NCBI GenBank assembly: GCA_023301745.1
Contig: JALZVW010000083.1
Span: 1 to 52,543 of the forward strand
Direction: 5' to 3'
Origin: Arenicella sp.
GTDB taxonomy: Bacteria > Pseudomonadota > Gammaproteobacteria > Arenicellales > Arenicellaceae
DNA: 52,543 bases
This document shows, one piece after another, positions 1 to 7,209 of the stretch. Positions within the stretch are counted from its first letter, which is position 1. Each line of letters opens with the position of its first letter. The translations under genes were made by a program, and so were the position numbers. Below the pieces are notes generated by a model. That model was given only the letters and a program-made list of their open reading frames with translations, was not told the origin of the DNA and did not search any database.

Positions 1-90
1 CTATTACGTAATGGGCAAGAAAAATCGTTTGATGTCAAGGTCGGGTCGATTGACCAACCGGCCTATACCCTCACTGTTAAGAAGAAATGA
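1..90 (+). CDS. C-terminal end of an unidentified protein (partial, possible PDZ-domain tail)
   Basis: Reading frame 1 is open from the first base to a TGA at 88-90 and gives 29 residues ending in YTLTVKKK. The piece RNGQEKSFDVKVGS resembles the last strands of PDZ-type domains found at the C-terminus of some periplasmic peptidases (R-x-G-x-x-x-x-x-x-V pattern). The identification is weak because only the tail is in the window. A 62-codon ORF in another frame over the same bases (11-199) has no recognisable features, so this frame is preferred. Confidence 0.4.
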   Translation, partial: LLRNGQEKSFDVKVGSIDQPAYTLTVKKK

Positions 91-234
91 AACGTCCGTC
101 TATTTGAAGATCAAACTGAGTGACTATGATGAGAGCAATGCTAAGATGCTTCGCCTGTATTTGGTGGTGTGTTGGAACTATTTAGATAGCCCAACATAGA
201 AAGGCATATACATAGCTTAACGAGGCGAATTTTT

Positions 235-933
235 ATGAAAACAATCGGGCTTATTGGTGGGATGAGTTGGGAAAGTACGGTGACCTACTATCAAGCCATT
301 AACCTCGGGGTTAAAGAGCGCCTCGGTGGCTTACATTCAGCTAAGTTGATGATGATCAGCCTCGACTTCGCCCAGATCGAGGCGATGCAGAAAAAAGGTG
401 ACTGGTTAGCTGCTACCGATGCTTTAATTCAGGCCGCTCGACGTTTAGAGATTTCGGGTGCCGACGGGTTTATTATTTGTACTAACACCATGCATAAAGT
501 CGCTGACAAGATTGCAGCACAAGTCTCCATACCTCTTATACACATCGCCGATGCAACCGGTGAGGTTTTAAAGCGAAAGCGTATCCGCAAAGTTGGTTTA
601 CTCGGAACGGCTTTTACAATGGAACAAGATTTTTACAAAGGCCGCCTTGCCCAGCATGGTCTCGAGGTCGTTATTCCGAATGAACAACAAAGGCGTGTTG
701 TGCATGATGTGATTTATCAGGAGCTTTGCCAAGGCGAGGTTCGGTCGGAGTCAAAACAAGCCTATCTCGAGATAGTCGACGACTTAGTTAGTGAAGGCGC
801 AGAAGCGATCATTCTTGGATGCACCGAAATCGGCTTATTGATTCAGCAAGCCGACACGGTCGTTCGGCTCGTCGATACAACCCAAATACATGCTCAAGCA
901 GCCGTTGAATTTATGCTGAGTTCGAGAGCTTAG
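235..933 (+). CDS. Aspartate/glutamate racemase family, YgeA-type amino-acid racemase
   Basis: Predicted cytoplasmic, cofactor-independent amino-acid racemase of 232 residues, the normal family length. The N-terminus MKTIGLIGGMSWEST is the signature of the RacX/YgeA branch. The two catalytic regions are visible: CTNTMHK around residues 82-88, with Thr83 in the position normally held by the first cysteine, and GCTEI with Cys196. This Thr/Cys pair is the YgeA arrangement, which has broad specificity for D/L amino acids such as homoserine. A GAGG at 222-225 lies nine bases before the ATG. The gene ends directly against the convergent gene at 934. D-amino-acid interconversion fits the D-aminoacylase at 25309 and the amino-acid symporter at 1496, but these are not linked as one operon. 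Confidence 0.88.
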   Translation: MKTIGLIGGMSWESTVTYYQAINLGVKERLGGLHSAKLMMISLDFAQIEAMQKKGDWLAATDALIQAARRLEISGADGFIICTNTMHKVADKIAAQVSIPLIHIADATGEVLKRKRIRKVGLLGTAFTMEQDFYKGRLAQHGLEVVIPNEQQRRVVHDVIYQELCQGEVRSESKQAYLEIVDDLVSEGAEAIILGCTEIGLLIQQADTVVRLVDTTQIHAQAAVEFMLSSRA

Positions 934-1266
934 TTAGAGCGCCTGCAGGTTTTCAGTGGTGCTGATACTGGTTTTTGGTTTATCATTTACGTCGTATACT
1001 GCTAGCTTATCGGCTTCTTGTGATGCAGAGCCCTCGGATAAACTAAGCTTAATCTCGCGTTTGATTCGTTGGTAAATGTCAGCCAGTTCGGCATTGCCCG
1101 ATGATTTTGCTATTGCTAAAACTTGGCTTAAAACATCGTCGTCTCGAAGGTCAATTACTTCGCCGCACGACTTGTTGGCCGCATGAGCGAAAATTGAAAT
1201 AAGCACTAGAGCGCGCTTATTTAGCCATTCGATTTTCACGTCAGATATGTCAATCTTTTTGTTCAT
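934..1266 (-). CDS. Hypothetical protein, 110 residues
   Basis: Not recognised. A soluble, mixed-charge protein without signal peptide or membrane segment. Residues about 15-75 look helical (WLNKRALVLISIFAH, then AELADIYQRIKREIKLSL), and the C-terminal 35 residues are polar and probably disordered. The stop codon abuts the stop of the racemase, an end-to-end convergent arrangement, and the gene is read away from the symporter at 1496. Codon use does not look foreign. It is retained as a real gene because it fills a clean slot between neighbours and no better frame exists there, but there is no family evidence. Confidence 0.5.
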   Translation of the reverse strand: MNKKIDISDVKIEWLNKRALVLISIFAHAANKSCGEVIDLRDDDVLSQVLAIAKSSGNAELADIYQRIKREIKLSLSEGSASQEADKLAVYDVNDKPKTSISTTENLQAL

Positions 1267-1336
1267 TTATAAACCTAGAATACGAACAATAATGTTCATG
1301 TTGAATACGTGCATTTCATCACTAGACACAGTTTTT

Positions 1337-1380
1337 AACAATAGTGCATATGTACTAGAACAGTTTGTGTCACTATTGTT
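1337..1380. repeat. 10-bp inverted repeat in the divergent promoter region before the symporter
   Basis: AACAATAGTG at 1337-1346 is exactly complemented by CACTATTGTT at 1371-1380, 24 bases apart. The two halves also carry a loose direct repeat (CTAGACACAGTTT / CTAGAACAGTTTG). The position, between the divergently read genes at 934-1266 and 1496-2893, suggests a regulator site, but no owner is known. Confidence 0.4.
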
Positions 1381-1495
1381 TGAAGGCTATGTTAGAGTTT
1401 TAACCAGTAGATGAATCAAAAATCCAAAGCGAGTTTTCTGCTCAATGAGGTTTTTCTGCAAGTGAATAACTAATAAAAAGAGAGCTTAAATTACT

Positions 1496-2893
1496 GTGCT
1501 AAATAATTTTGTTGTTGCCGTAAACGATGTGCTTTGGGGGCATGTACTGGTCTACCTATTAGTGGCTGCTGGGTTTTGGTTTACCTTTCGCTTGGGCTTC
1601 CTTCAGGTTCGTGATTTTGGCCATATGTTTGGTTTACTTAAAACCAGCCGAGGCTCAGATAAGTCAGGCATTAGTTCTTTTCAAGCTCTCTGCACTAGCT
1701 TGTCGGCCCGTGTCGGCACTGGCAACCTGGCTGGTGTGGCGATTGCGATTTCATTGGGTGGGCCGGGCGCCATATTTTGGATGTGGGTAATTGCGTTGTT
1801 GGGCATGGCAACGGCCTTTGCCGAGTCTACGTTAGCACAAGTCTATAAGGTGCGTGATCGTAATGGCGAGTTCCGTGGTGGACCTGCCTATTATATCAAG
1901 CAAGGCTTGAATCAATCTTGGTTAGCGGTGCTGTTTTCGCTTTCCTTGCTATTCGCTTATGTATGTATATTTAGCTCCACTCAGGCAAATACTATTGCCG
2001 ATGCGCTCAACCATAGTTACGCTATTTCTGAAGGAACGACGGCGATTGTTCTTGTGGTTATTGCCGGCATTACAGTGGTTGGTGGCTTGCGTTCTATTGC
2101 TCGATTTTCTGAGGTGGTTGTTCCGCTGATGAGTTTGGCGTTTGTTGTTACAGCCTTAGGTATTACGCTAATTAATATAAGTGAAGTGCCGCGTTTATTA
2201 AGCCTGATTGTCAGTTCGGCGTTTGGCTTACAAGAAGCCGGTGCCGGCACCTTTGCCGCCGCCATGAAAATTGGAATTCAACGTGGTTTGTTTTCCAATG
2301 AAGCGGGCGCGGGCAGCGTGCCACAAGCCGCGGCAAGTGCATCACCCAACCCTAAACACCCTGTTGTACAGGGCTATATTCAAATGCTCGGTGTCTTTAT
2401 AGACACTCTTGTGATTTGCAGCTGTACCGCCGTAGTGATTTTATTAGCCGGCGATCTGGGAACAGGGACAACCGAAGGTATCGCAATAACTCAAGAAGCG
2501 ATGAGCGTTCACTTGGGCTGGTTTGGTGGACATTTTGTTGCCATCGCGATTACTTTATTTGGTTTCACATCGATTGTCGCAAATTACGCTTATGCCGAAA
2601 GCAATCTTCACTTTTTTCGTTTAGATAGCAAAGTGGGCCGCACGGTTTTCACGTTGATTTTTCTCGGGATGATGTTTCTTGGTACCCAATTAGATTTGAA
2701 AACCATGTGGGCAACGGCGGATATGGCGTTTGGCCTAATGACGCTGATAAATGTGATTGCTCTATTGGCTCTGAGCCCTACGGTTTTTGCCGTCTTGAAA
2801 AATTATCAGCAATTCAAAAAACACAGCGAGATAGAGTTTTCGAGCGAACAGTGCAAAGTACAAGGTCGAACTGAAAAAGGCATTTGGCGTTAA
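1496..2893 (+). CDS. AGCS family sodium:alanine/glycine symporter
   Basis: Inner-membrane Na+-coupled small neutral amino-acid transporter (AlsT/DagA/AgcS family), 465 residues, normal length. Hallmarks seen are the N-terminal sequence VLWGHVLVYLLVAAGFWFTF, the substrate-site stretch SSFQALCTSLSARVGTGNLAGVA near residues 60-82, GGPAYYI near residue 128, the IQRGLFSNEAGAGSVP motif in the middle and about ten hydrophobic segments. Translation starts at GTG (1496-1498). The arginine in place of the more usual glycine-rich SARVGTGN context is still family-typical. The MarR gene follows 77 bases downstream on the same strand but has its own operator, so co-regulation is only possible. Substrate (Ala, Gly or D-Ala) cannot be told from sequence. 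Confidence 0.93.
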   Translation: MLNNFVVAVNDVLWGHVLVYLLVAAGFWFTFRLGFLQVRDFGHMFGLLKTSRGSDKSGISSFQALCTSLSARVGTGNLAGVAIAISLGGPGAIFWMWVIALLGMATAFAESTLAQVYKVRDRNGEFRGGPAYYIKQGLNQSWLAVLFSLSLLFAYVCIFSSTQANTIADALNHSYAISEGTTAIVLVVIAGITVVGGLRSIARFSEVVVPLMSLAFVVTALGITLINISEVPRLLSLIVSSAFGLQEAGAGTFAAAMKIGIQRGLFSNEAGAGSVPQAAASASPNPKHPVVQGYIQMLGVFIDTLVICSCTAVVILLAGDLGTGTTEGIAITQEAMSVHLGWFGGHFVAIAITLFGFTSIVANYAYAESNLHFFRLDSKVGRTVFTLIFLGMMFLGTQLDLKTMWATADMAFGLMTLINVIALLALSPTVFAVLKNYQQFKKHSEIEFSSEQCKVQGRTEKGIWR

Positions 2894-2928
2894 CAAAAAA
2901 AATCTAAGTTTGCTCGAATTGTTATTTG

Positions 2929-2956
2929 ATATATACTTGACTGATCAAGTATATAT
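2929..2956. promoter_or_regulatory. Probable MarR operator (12-bp perfect palindromic arms)
   Basis: ATATATACTTGA at 2929-2940 and TCAAGTATATAT at 2945-2956 are exact reverse complements with a 4-base spacer. The palindrome ends three bases before the AAGG ribosome binding site (2960-2963) and 14 bases before the MarR start codon, the usual position for autorepression by MarR-family dimers. The core ACTTGA-N4-TCAAGT is typical in form for this family. Confidence 0.75.
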
Positions 2957-2970
2957 TTTAAGGTTTTAAA

Positions 2971-3399
2971 ATGAGTGAATCAAATTTGGCAGCGACTTTT
3001 TTAATTGGCCAATCGTTATTACAAAGTAAATTGCAGAGGAAAATCGATGGGCATTTGAGTCTGCACGGAATTAGTTTTACCGAGTATCAAATAATGCATC
3101 ATCTGGCCAACGCGCACGAACAGACTATGCGGCGTATCGAGCTGGCCGATTGTGTTGGTATCAGTGCGTCAGGCGTAACACGCTTATTGGCACCAATGGA
3201 GAAAAATCGCATTGTAGAGAAACGCTCTAACCCAAGAGATGCCAGAGTTAGCTTAGTGACGCTATCACACTCTGGGGCGACTCTCTATCAAGACGCTAGT
3301 GCCAGTTTTGGCCATTGCGCTAAAACCTTAGCCTCAGCCTTAAGTACTAAGCAGTTGGAAACCTTGATGGCGTTATCTAGCCGCTTGCTTATTAACTAG
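2971..3399 (+). CDS. MarR family transcriptional regulator
   Basis: Winged-helix repressor of 142 residues, normal for MarR. The N-terminal dimerisation helix is followed by the wHTH: GISFTEYQIMHHLA (residues about 32-45), recognition region GISASGVTRLLAPMEKNRIVEKRSNPRDARVSLVTLS (about 64-100, seen as the canonical wing NPRDARVSL). The operator directly upstream points to autoregulation. Other targets could be the preceding symporter or the convergent P450 gene, but I found no second copy of the palindrome upstream of either. The inducer is unknown. Confidence 0.9.
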   Translation: MSESNLAATFLIGQSLLQSKLQRKIDGHLSLHGISFTEYQIMHHLANAHEQTMRRIELADCVGISASGVTRLLAPMEKNRIVEKRSNPRDARVSLVTLSHSGATLYQDASASFGHCAKTLASALSTKQLETLMALSSRLLIN

Positions 3400-3432
3400 A
3401 TGCGCTTATGAGATTGTTTGAGCGAAAAACGT

Positions 3433-4749
3433 CTATATCGCTGTTAGCTTGAGTGGAAGCAGGTCCGAGGGTTTGCCGATTGGCGCGGGCGAGTATGGCA
3501 TTTCATAGCCAGGTTCCACGTCAATCTGGTAATTTTTAAGCAAGTGAAAAAGTATCAGCTTCACCTGTAATTCTGCGAATTTGATACCGAGACACTTATG
3601 CGCGCCACCACCAAAGGGGATCCATGCGTGTTTATGGTTCTTATCTTCTGCACGTTCTTTATTAAAGCGTTCAGGGTCAAACTTATTTGGTTCTGACCAA
3701 ATGTCGGCCATGCGATGCGTAAAGTACGGGCTAACAAATACTTGCTCGCCTTTTTTGATTTCGTAGCCTTCGAATTCACAGTCTTTAATCGCCGCTCGAG
3801 GAATGGTCGGCAAGGGTGGGTACAAGCGCAGCGCTTCTTTCAGTACCAGTCCCGCGGCGTCGAAGTCAGGCATTTGTGAATAATTTAAAGTGTCGCTGCC
3901 GTGCGCGTTAATCTCGGCGCGAATTTTATCTTGCCACTCGAGATTTTTAGCCAATGCGAAACACACGCTAGACAATGAGCTGGTGGTGGTGTCATGAGCG
4001 GCCATCATCAAAAAGATAATATGATCGATGATATCTTGTTTGCTGAAGCCTTGGCCGTCGTCACTTTGCGCGCGGCTAATTTCAGCGAACATATCTGTGT
4101 CACTCGATTGTTGTTTGCCTTCGACACGTGAGCCAAAATACTGTTCTAGGAAAGCCCGGCCTTCTAAGCCTTTTTGGTACTTATTGCCAAACATCGGGTA
4201 GCGAACGACAACCATCGACGCATCAACAACATCAACAAAGGCGGTGTTCACTTTGCCCGCCTCGTTGCTTAATGTTTCTCCAATGAATATCTTCGATGCG
4301 AGGCTTAGGGTCAGGTCTTTAATCGCAGGGTAAAAGTGAAAGTCTTTTTGTAAACCCCAACCGGCCATGGTTGAGGTAATATCAGGATTCATGCTTTCAA
4401 CATACGACTCAAGGGCGTGTGCTTTAAAGGGCGCACCCATCAAACGTCGGTGATAACGATGCTCATCGCCATCGCGTAGCATTAAACCATTGGGGAATAG
4501 TTTCTCAAGTGATTTGTTCCAAGCTTTTCGGCTAGAGAAGTTTTTGTCTCGATCAAGTAAGACGAATTCGTTACCGTCGGGGCTGAGCAGGTGAATTGCC
4601 TTGGTACTGAGAAAGTTGTTGTAATAGACTGATCCATATTTTTCATGCATCTCATCGAACAGATGGTTGCAGTTTTTTATAAAGCGAAAAACATGGCCAA
4701 AAACGGGTAGGCCGTTTTCACCAGGGATAGATTTCAATGGGATGGTCAT
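3433..4749 (-). CDS. Cytochrome P450
   Basis: Heme-thiolate monooxygenase of 438 residues, soluble bacterial length. Visible motifs are the I-helix AAHDTTTSS (oxygen activation), the K-helix ExxR in KEALRLYPPLP, the PERF motif in KFDPERFNKERAED and the heme loop FGGGAHKCLG with the ligand cysteine near residue 386. Overall the sequence looks closer to the CYP120/CYP26/CYP51-like clan (IPGENGLPVFGH start, hydrophobic SRS regions) than to camphor-type P450s, which suggests a sterol-, retinoid- or terpenoid-like lipophilic substrate. No ferredoxin or ferredoxin reductase gene is adjacent, so electrons must come from elsewhere. The gene is convergent with MarR and divergent from the RDD gene. Confidence 0.95.
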   Translation of the reverse strand: MTIPLKSIPGENGLPVFGHVFRFIKNCNHLFDEMHEKYGSVYYNNFLSTKAIHLLSPDGNEFVLLDRDKNFSSRKAWNKSLEKLFPNGLMLRDGDEHRYHRRLMGAPFKAHALESYVESMNPDITSTMAGWGLQKDFHFYPAIKDLTLSLASKIFIGETLSNEAGKVNTAFVDVVDASMVVVRYPMFGNKYQKGLEGRAFLEQYFGSRVEGKQQSSDTDMFAEISRAQSDDGQGFSKQDIIDHIIFLMMAAHDTTTSSLSSVCFALAKNLEWQDKIRAEINAHGSDTLNYSQMPDFDAAGLVLKEALRLYPPLPTIPRAAIKDCEFEGYEIKKGEQVFVSPYFTHRMADIWSEPNKFDPERFNKERAEDKNHKHAWIPFGGGAHKCLGIKFAELQVKLILFHLLKNYQIDVEPGYEMPYSPAPIGKPSDLLPLKLTAI

Positions 4750-4864
4750 GCGACAATAAACGGTAGAATTCTGATGGACACAATGTATCCTATTTGAGGC
4801 GGTTTTGTGTGAATGAATTACGGTAGTGATTCATGGTTAACGCTGCCATTATTTTAGAAATAGT

Positions 4865-4903
4865 CGTGAAACAACAACGTGTAACAACAACGTGAAACAA
4901 CAA
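4865..4903. repeat. Three tandem copies of a 13-bp unit
   Basis: Units at 4865-4877, 4878-4890 and 4891-4903 read CGTGAAACAACAA, CGTGTAACAACAA and CGTGAAACAACAA: one substitution in three copies. They lie 45 bases before the RDD gene start, in the divergent promoter region shared with the P450 gene. Confidence 0.85.
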
Positions 4904-4947
4904 AGAGTGCTTAGTCGGCACCTAAAAAGAAAAGAGTCTAGCCAACA

Positions 4948-5709
4948 ATGAGTTATACAGAAGAAAATAAGAATTATGTTACCGCTTATGCATTTGGCGT
5001 GAATGATTCATTGCTTGGTAAGGCACTGGCCAGCCCCATGCGTCGCCTATCTTCGATATTTTTCGATATCCTTGCTGTCGGGTCATTGACCTTAATGAGT
5101 TCTACAATCATGGCCGCTTGCGTCTTTGTCGTGTCTGTCGTTGGTTCAATTAAGGCGCGGCGTAAAGACACTCGCGATTCCACTGAATCTATGGCCCCGA
5201 CTGTATTGAGTATTGCTGCGGTGCTATCGGGTATCGTGTTAGCTGTGAGCTTGTTGTTTGATGGTATCAACTTAGATATGGATTCAGGTTCTACTGATGC
5301 CTCGGTTCTCGCTGATAAAGAGGCTGTGAACCTCGAGCAGAGTGAGGAGTCTAAAGCGCAGCAGGCTGAGCCGCCGGAGCAACTTAGTATCATTGCATGG
5401 TTGCGAGCGGCGCTTACTGATCTGGGTATTGGTTTTGGTTGGGCTGCGCTCTACTTCAGTGTCTTTACGGCATGGTTCCATGGCCAAACATTGGGGAAAA
5501 TTTTGTTTCGTATACGAGTTGTGAAAATCGATGGAGGTGAGATGAGTCTATGGGAAAGCTTTGGACGATACGGCGGCTATAGCGCTGGATTAGCCACCGG
5601 GTTGTTGGGCTTTTTACAAGTCATTTGGGATCCAAACAGACAGGCAATCCACGATAAAATTTCTGAGACGGTGGTGATTGATCTTCGAAAGCCTGATCGG
5701 AGCGCCTAG
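4948..5709 (+). CDS. RDD family membrane protein
   Basis: Integral membrane protein of 253 residues. The first RDD half (MRRLSSIFFDILAVGSL, residues about 31-47) and the last half (GQTLGKILFRIRVVKIDG, then DPNRQAIHDKISETVVI near the C-terminus) are typical, but they are separated by an unusually long middle section: a second hydrophobic segment, a third one near residues 90-105 and an acidic, polar linker (about 105-147, DKEAVNLEQSEESKAQQ). RDD proteins are usually transport or accessory membrane proteins of unknown substrate. The gene stands alone. Confidence 0.85.
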   Translation: MSYTEENKNYVTAYAFGVNDSLLGKALASPMRRLSSIFFDILAVGSLTLMSSTIMAACVFVVSVVGSIKARRKDTRDSTESMAPTVLSIAAVLSGIVLAVSLLFDGINLDMDSGSTDASVLADKEAVNLEQSEESKAQQAEPPEQLSIIAWLRAALTDLGIGFGWAALYFSVFTAWFHGQTLGKILFRIRVVKIDGGEMSLWESFGRYGGYSAGLATGLLGFLQVIWDPNRQAIHDKISETVVIDLRKPDRSA

Positions 5710-5974
5710 TCTTTCAATGGAAAATAATTAGCGAGCAAGTGCTATGCCTGAATATGAAAACGCCAAATTGTTAATGCCTAAGTTGGGCTCATAGATATTA
5801 GGAAAATCACGTTTATATCTGAGAAACTTGCAGAAAGTCGATTTAGATATAGTCAAGCCGCTTATCAATTAAGGCATTAATGATCTTAAATCGAACTACA
5901 GTGGAAGAATGTAGTCAAAGAGTTACTTTTTTGTTTATGATGGATCAAAATAGATCTCTGAATAGGAACAATGA

Positions 5975-6205
5975 ATGCCGTACTCAAACGATGTTGTCGA
6001 AGAATTGAATGTACTTTCCTTATTTAATCTTGATACTGATTTAGAAGGAATAAAAGTGCATAGTGCCGCCGGCGAAGCTAAAGTTTCTGCCGCTCAGCGC
6101 CTTTTTGATAAAGGGTTAACCTCGCAGGTCGATGGTGGCTACTTAACTAGCCTAGGCCGAACGGCGGCTGAGCATGCACAGGGTTTATTGCAAATATTGA
6201 AATAA
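5975..6205 (+). CDS. TIGR02647 family small protein
   Basis: A 76-residue soluble protein. The pattern ELNVLSLFNLDTDLEGIKVH, then AAQRLFDKGLTSQVDGGYLTSLG and AAEHAQGLLQIL, matches the TIGR02647 family, common in Pseudomonas and other Gammaproteobacteria. The middle (LFDKGLTSQVDGGYLTSLG) looks like a winged-helix fragment, and some members are annotated as DNA-binding, but the function is unknown. AGGA precedes the ATG by five bases. The gene is convergent with the DUF2784 gene, seven bases apart. Confidence 0.8.
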   Translation: MPYSNDVVEELNVLSLFNLDTDLEGIKVHSAAGEAKVSAAQRLFDKGLTSQVDGGYLTSLGRTAAEHAQGLLQILK

Positions 6206-6212
6206 TACTTAT

Positions 6213-6644
6213 TTATCTTACAACGGCCCTAGTGTTAGCGCTTTGCTTGAACAGCGGGCGAGGCCTAAGCCAAAGCCAGCTATAAGCGACCAATAAGCCA
6301 AAGCTTGAGTAGGCGACCGTGAATACCCAGTGTGGTAAGTCAAAATAAAGAATGCGGTCTAACCAATGAGCGATAAAAGACCCGCTGTACACGTCACCAC
6401 CCGCCTTAGAGCGAAGCCACATCTCTAAGGTGGTCAAAGGGCATACCACACCGGCCCATGCTTGCATAACAACAACGCCGATGCAGCATAAGTGGCAAAG
6501 TCTAAACCATGGGTTACGAACCCATCGCCACTTCATTGAGCCGCCAGTCAAAATAAGGACCAGGCCAAGAACCACAAACGCGACGACCATTACATGTAAA
6601 AAAAGCACAGAGTCGGCTAAAAGTAAGTAGCTCTTTGTCGTCAT
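6213..6644 (-). CDS. DUF2784 family membrane protein
   Basis: A 143-residue protein with four predicted membrane helices (about 15-35, 50-72, 90-110, 112-128). The features LHVMVVAFVVLGLVLIL, NPWFRLCHLCCIGVVVMQAWAGVVCPLTTLE and the W/L-rich last helix are the DUF2784 signature, including the conserved CPLTTLE. Function unknown. AGGA lies six bases before the ATG. Its C-terminus is convergent with the TIGR02647 gene. Confidence 0.88.
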   Translation of the reverse strand: MTTKSYLLLADSVLFLHVMVVAFVVLGLVLILTGGSMKWRWVRNPWFRLCHLCCIGVVVMQAWAGVVCPLTTLEMWLRSKAGGDVYSGSFIAHWLDRILYFDLPHWVFTVAYSSFGLLVAYSWLWLRPRPLFKQSANTRAVVR

Positions 6645-6981
6645 TATTGTTCCTGGCAGCTTAATCGATAATATAAGTGTATTCTCAGATTAGAGGCCCT
6701 GCTTGTAAGCTAAATAAATGGCAATGCGAGTCAAGAAAATAGTGATGTTGACTGAAGCGTCTCTAGGAGGCTGAGTTTTAACAGACGCAGCGACAAGTTT
6801 GCATCAGATGTCTAGACCGACTTTGTAGCACGGTCATTTGCCAATGGGTGTTGCGTAAAAGGTACTGGTCAGAGATTTCCGAGCTAGCGCAGCGCTTCTA
6901 CATCAAGGAATATCGATAAGCCATAGCGACAAAATCTTAGCGATAGGTCGTATTTATTGTGATCAAATTGTTGTTAATGTT

Positions 6982-7107
6982 ATGAAAATTATTATGGTTC
7001 AAGACATTTTGAATTTATTAGAGCACAGTTGCAATTGGGCTGTAGCAAGTCGGCCAGTTCTTTCGGTTGGATTAGCTGAGCTGCTTAATAAGGGCTTTCG
7101 ACGATGA
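6982..7107 (+). CDS. Possible small ORF, 41 residues
   Basis: ATG at 6982 to TGA at 7105-7107 encodes MKIIMVQDILNLLEHSC..., a helical-looking peptide ending in AELLNKGFRR. No clear Shine-Dalgarno is present and the family is not recognised. The stop codon falls inside the 5' arm of the hairpin at 7093-7140, a layout shared by real short genes with intrinsic terminators but also possible by chance. Confidence 0.25.
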   Translation: MKIIMVQDILNLLEHSCNWAVASRPVLSVGLAELLNKGFRR

Positions 7108-7145
7108 ACCTGTATAAATTCTGGTGCAAAGTCGAAAGCCTTTTT
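7093..7145 (+). terminator. Perfect 10-bp stem followed by five T
   Basis: GGCTTTCGAC (7093-7102) pairs exactly with GTCGAAAGCC (7131-7140), followed by TTTTT (7141-7145). The 28-base loop is longer than usual. The T run is on the plus strand only, so the transcript being ended comes from 6645-7092, where no established gene exists. Confidence 0.5.
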
Positions 7146-7209
7146 ATGACAAGCGGCTAATGGCTCTCAGGGTATTTTATGGATCTAATTTTGCGTGTTC
7201 GATGGGGCC

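Larger units (their letters stand above)
6645..7209. other. 565-base intergenic region with one small ORF and one hairpin
   Basis: No known gene is recognised between the DUF2784 start and the DUF3179 stop. It holds a 41-codon ORF (6982-7107) and a terminator-like hairpin (7093-7145), both listed separately. A small RNA ending at the hairpin is possible. The remainder shows nothing I can name. Confidence 0.6.

Noticed and set aside
11-199. A 62-codon plus-strand ORF at the left edge
   Set aside because: Frame 1 over the same bases looks like a genuine protein tail ending at 90; the 62-codon frame is composed of unlikely residues after that point.
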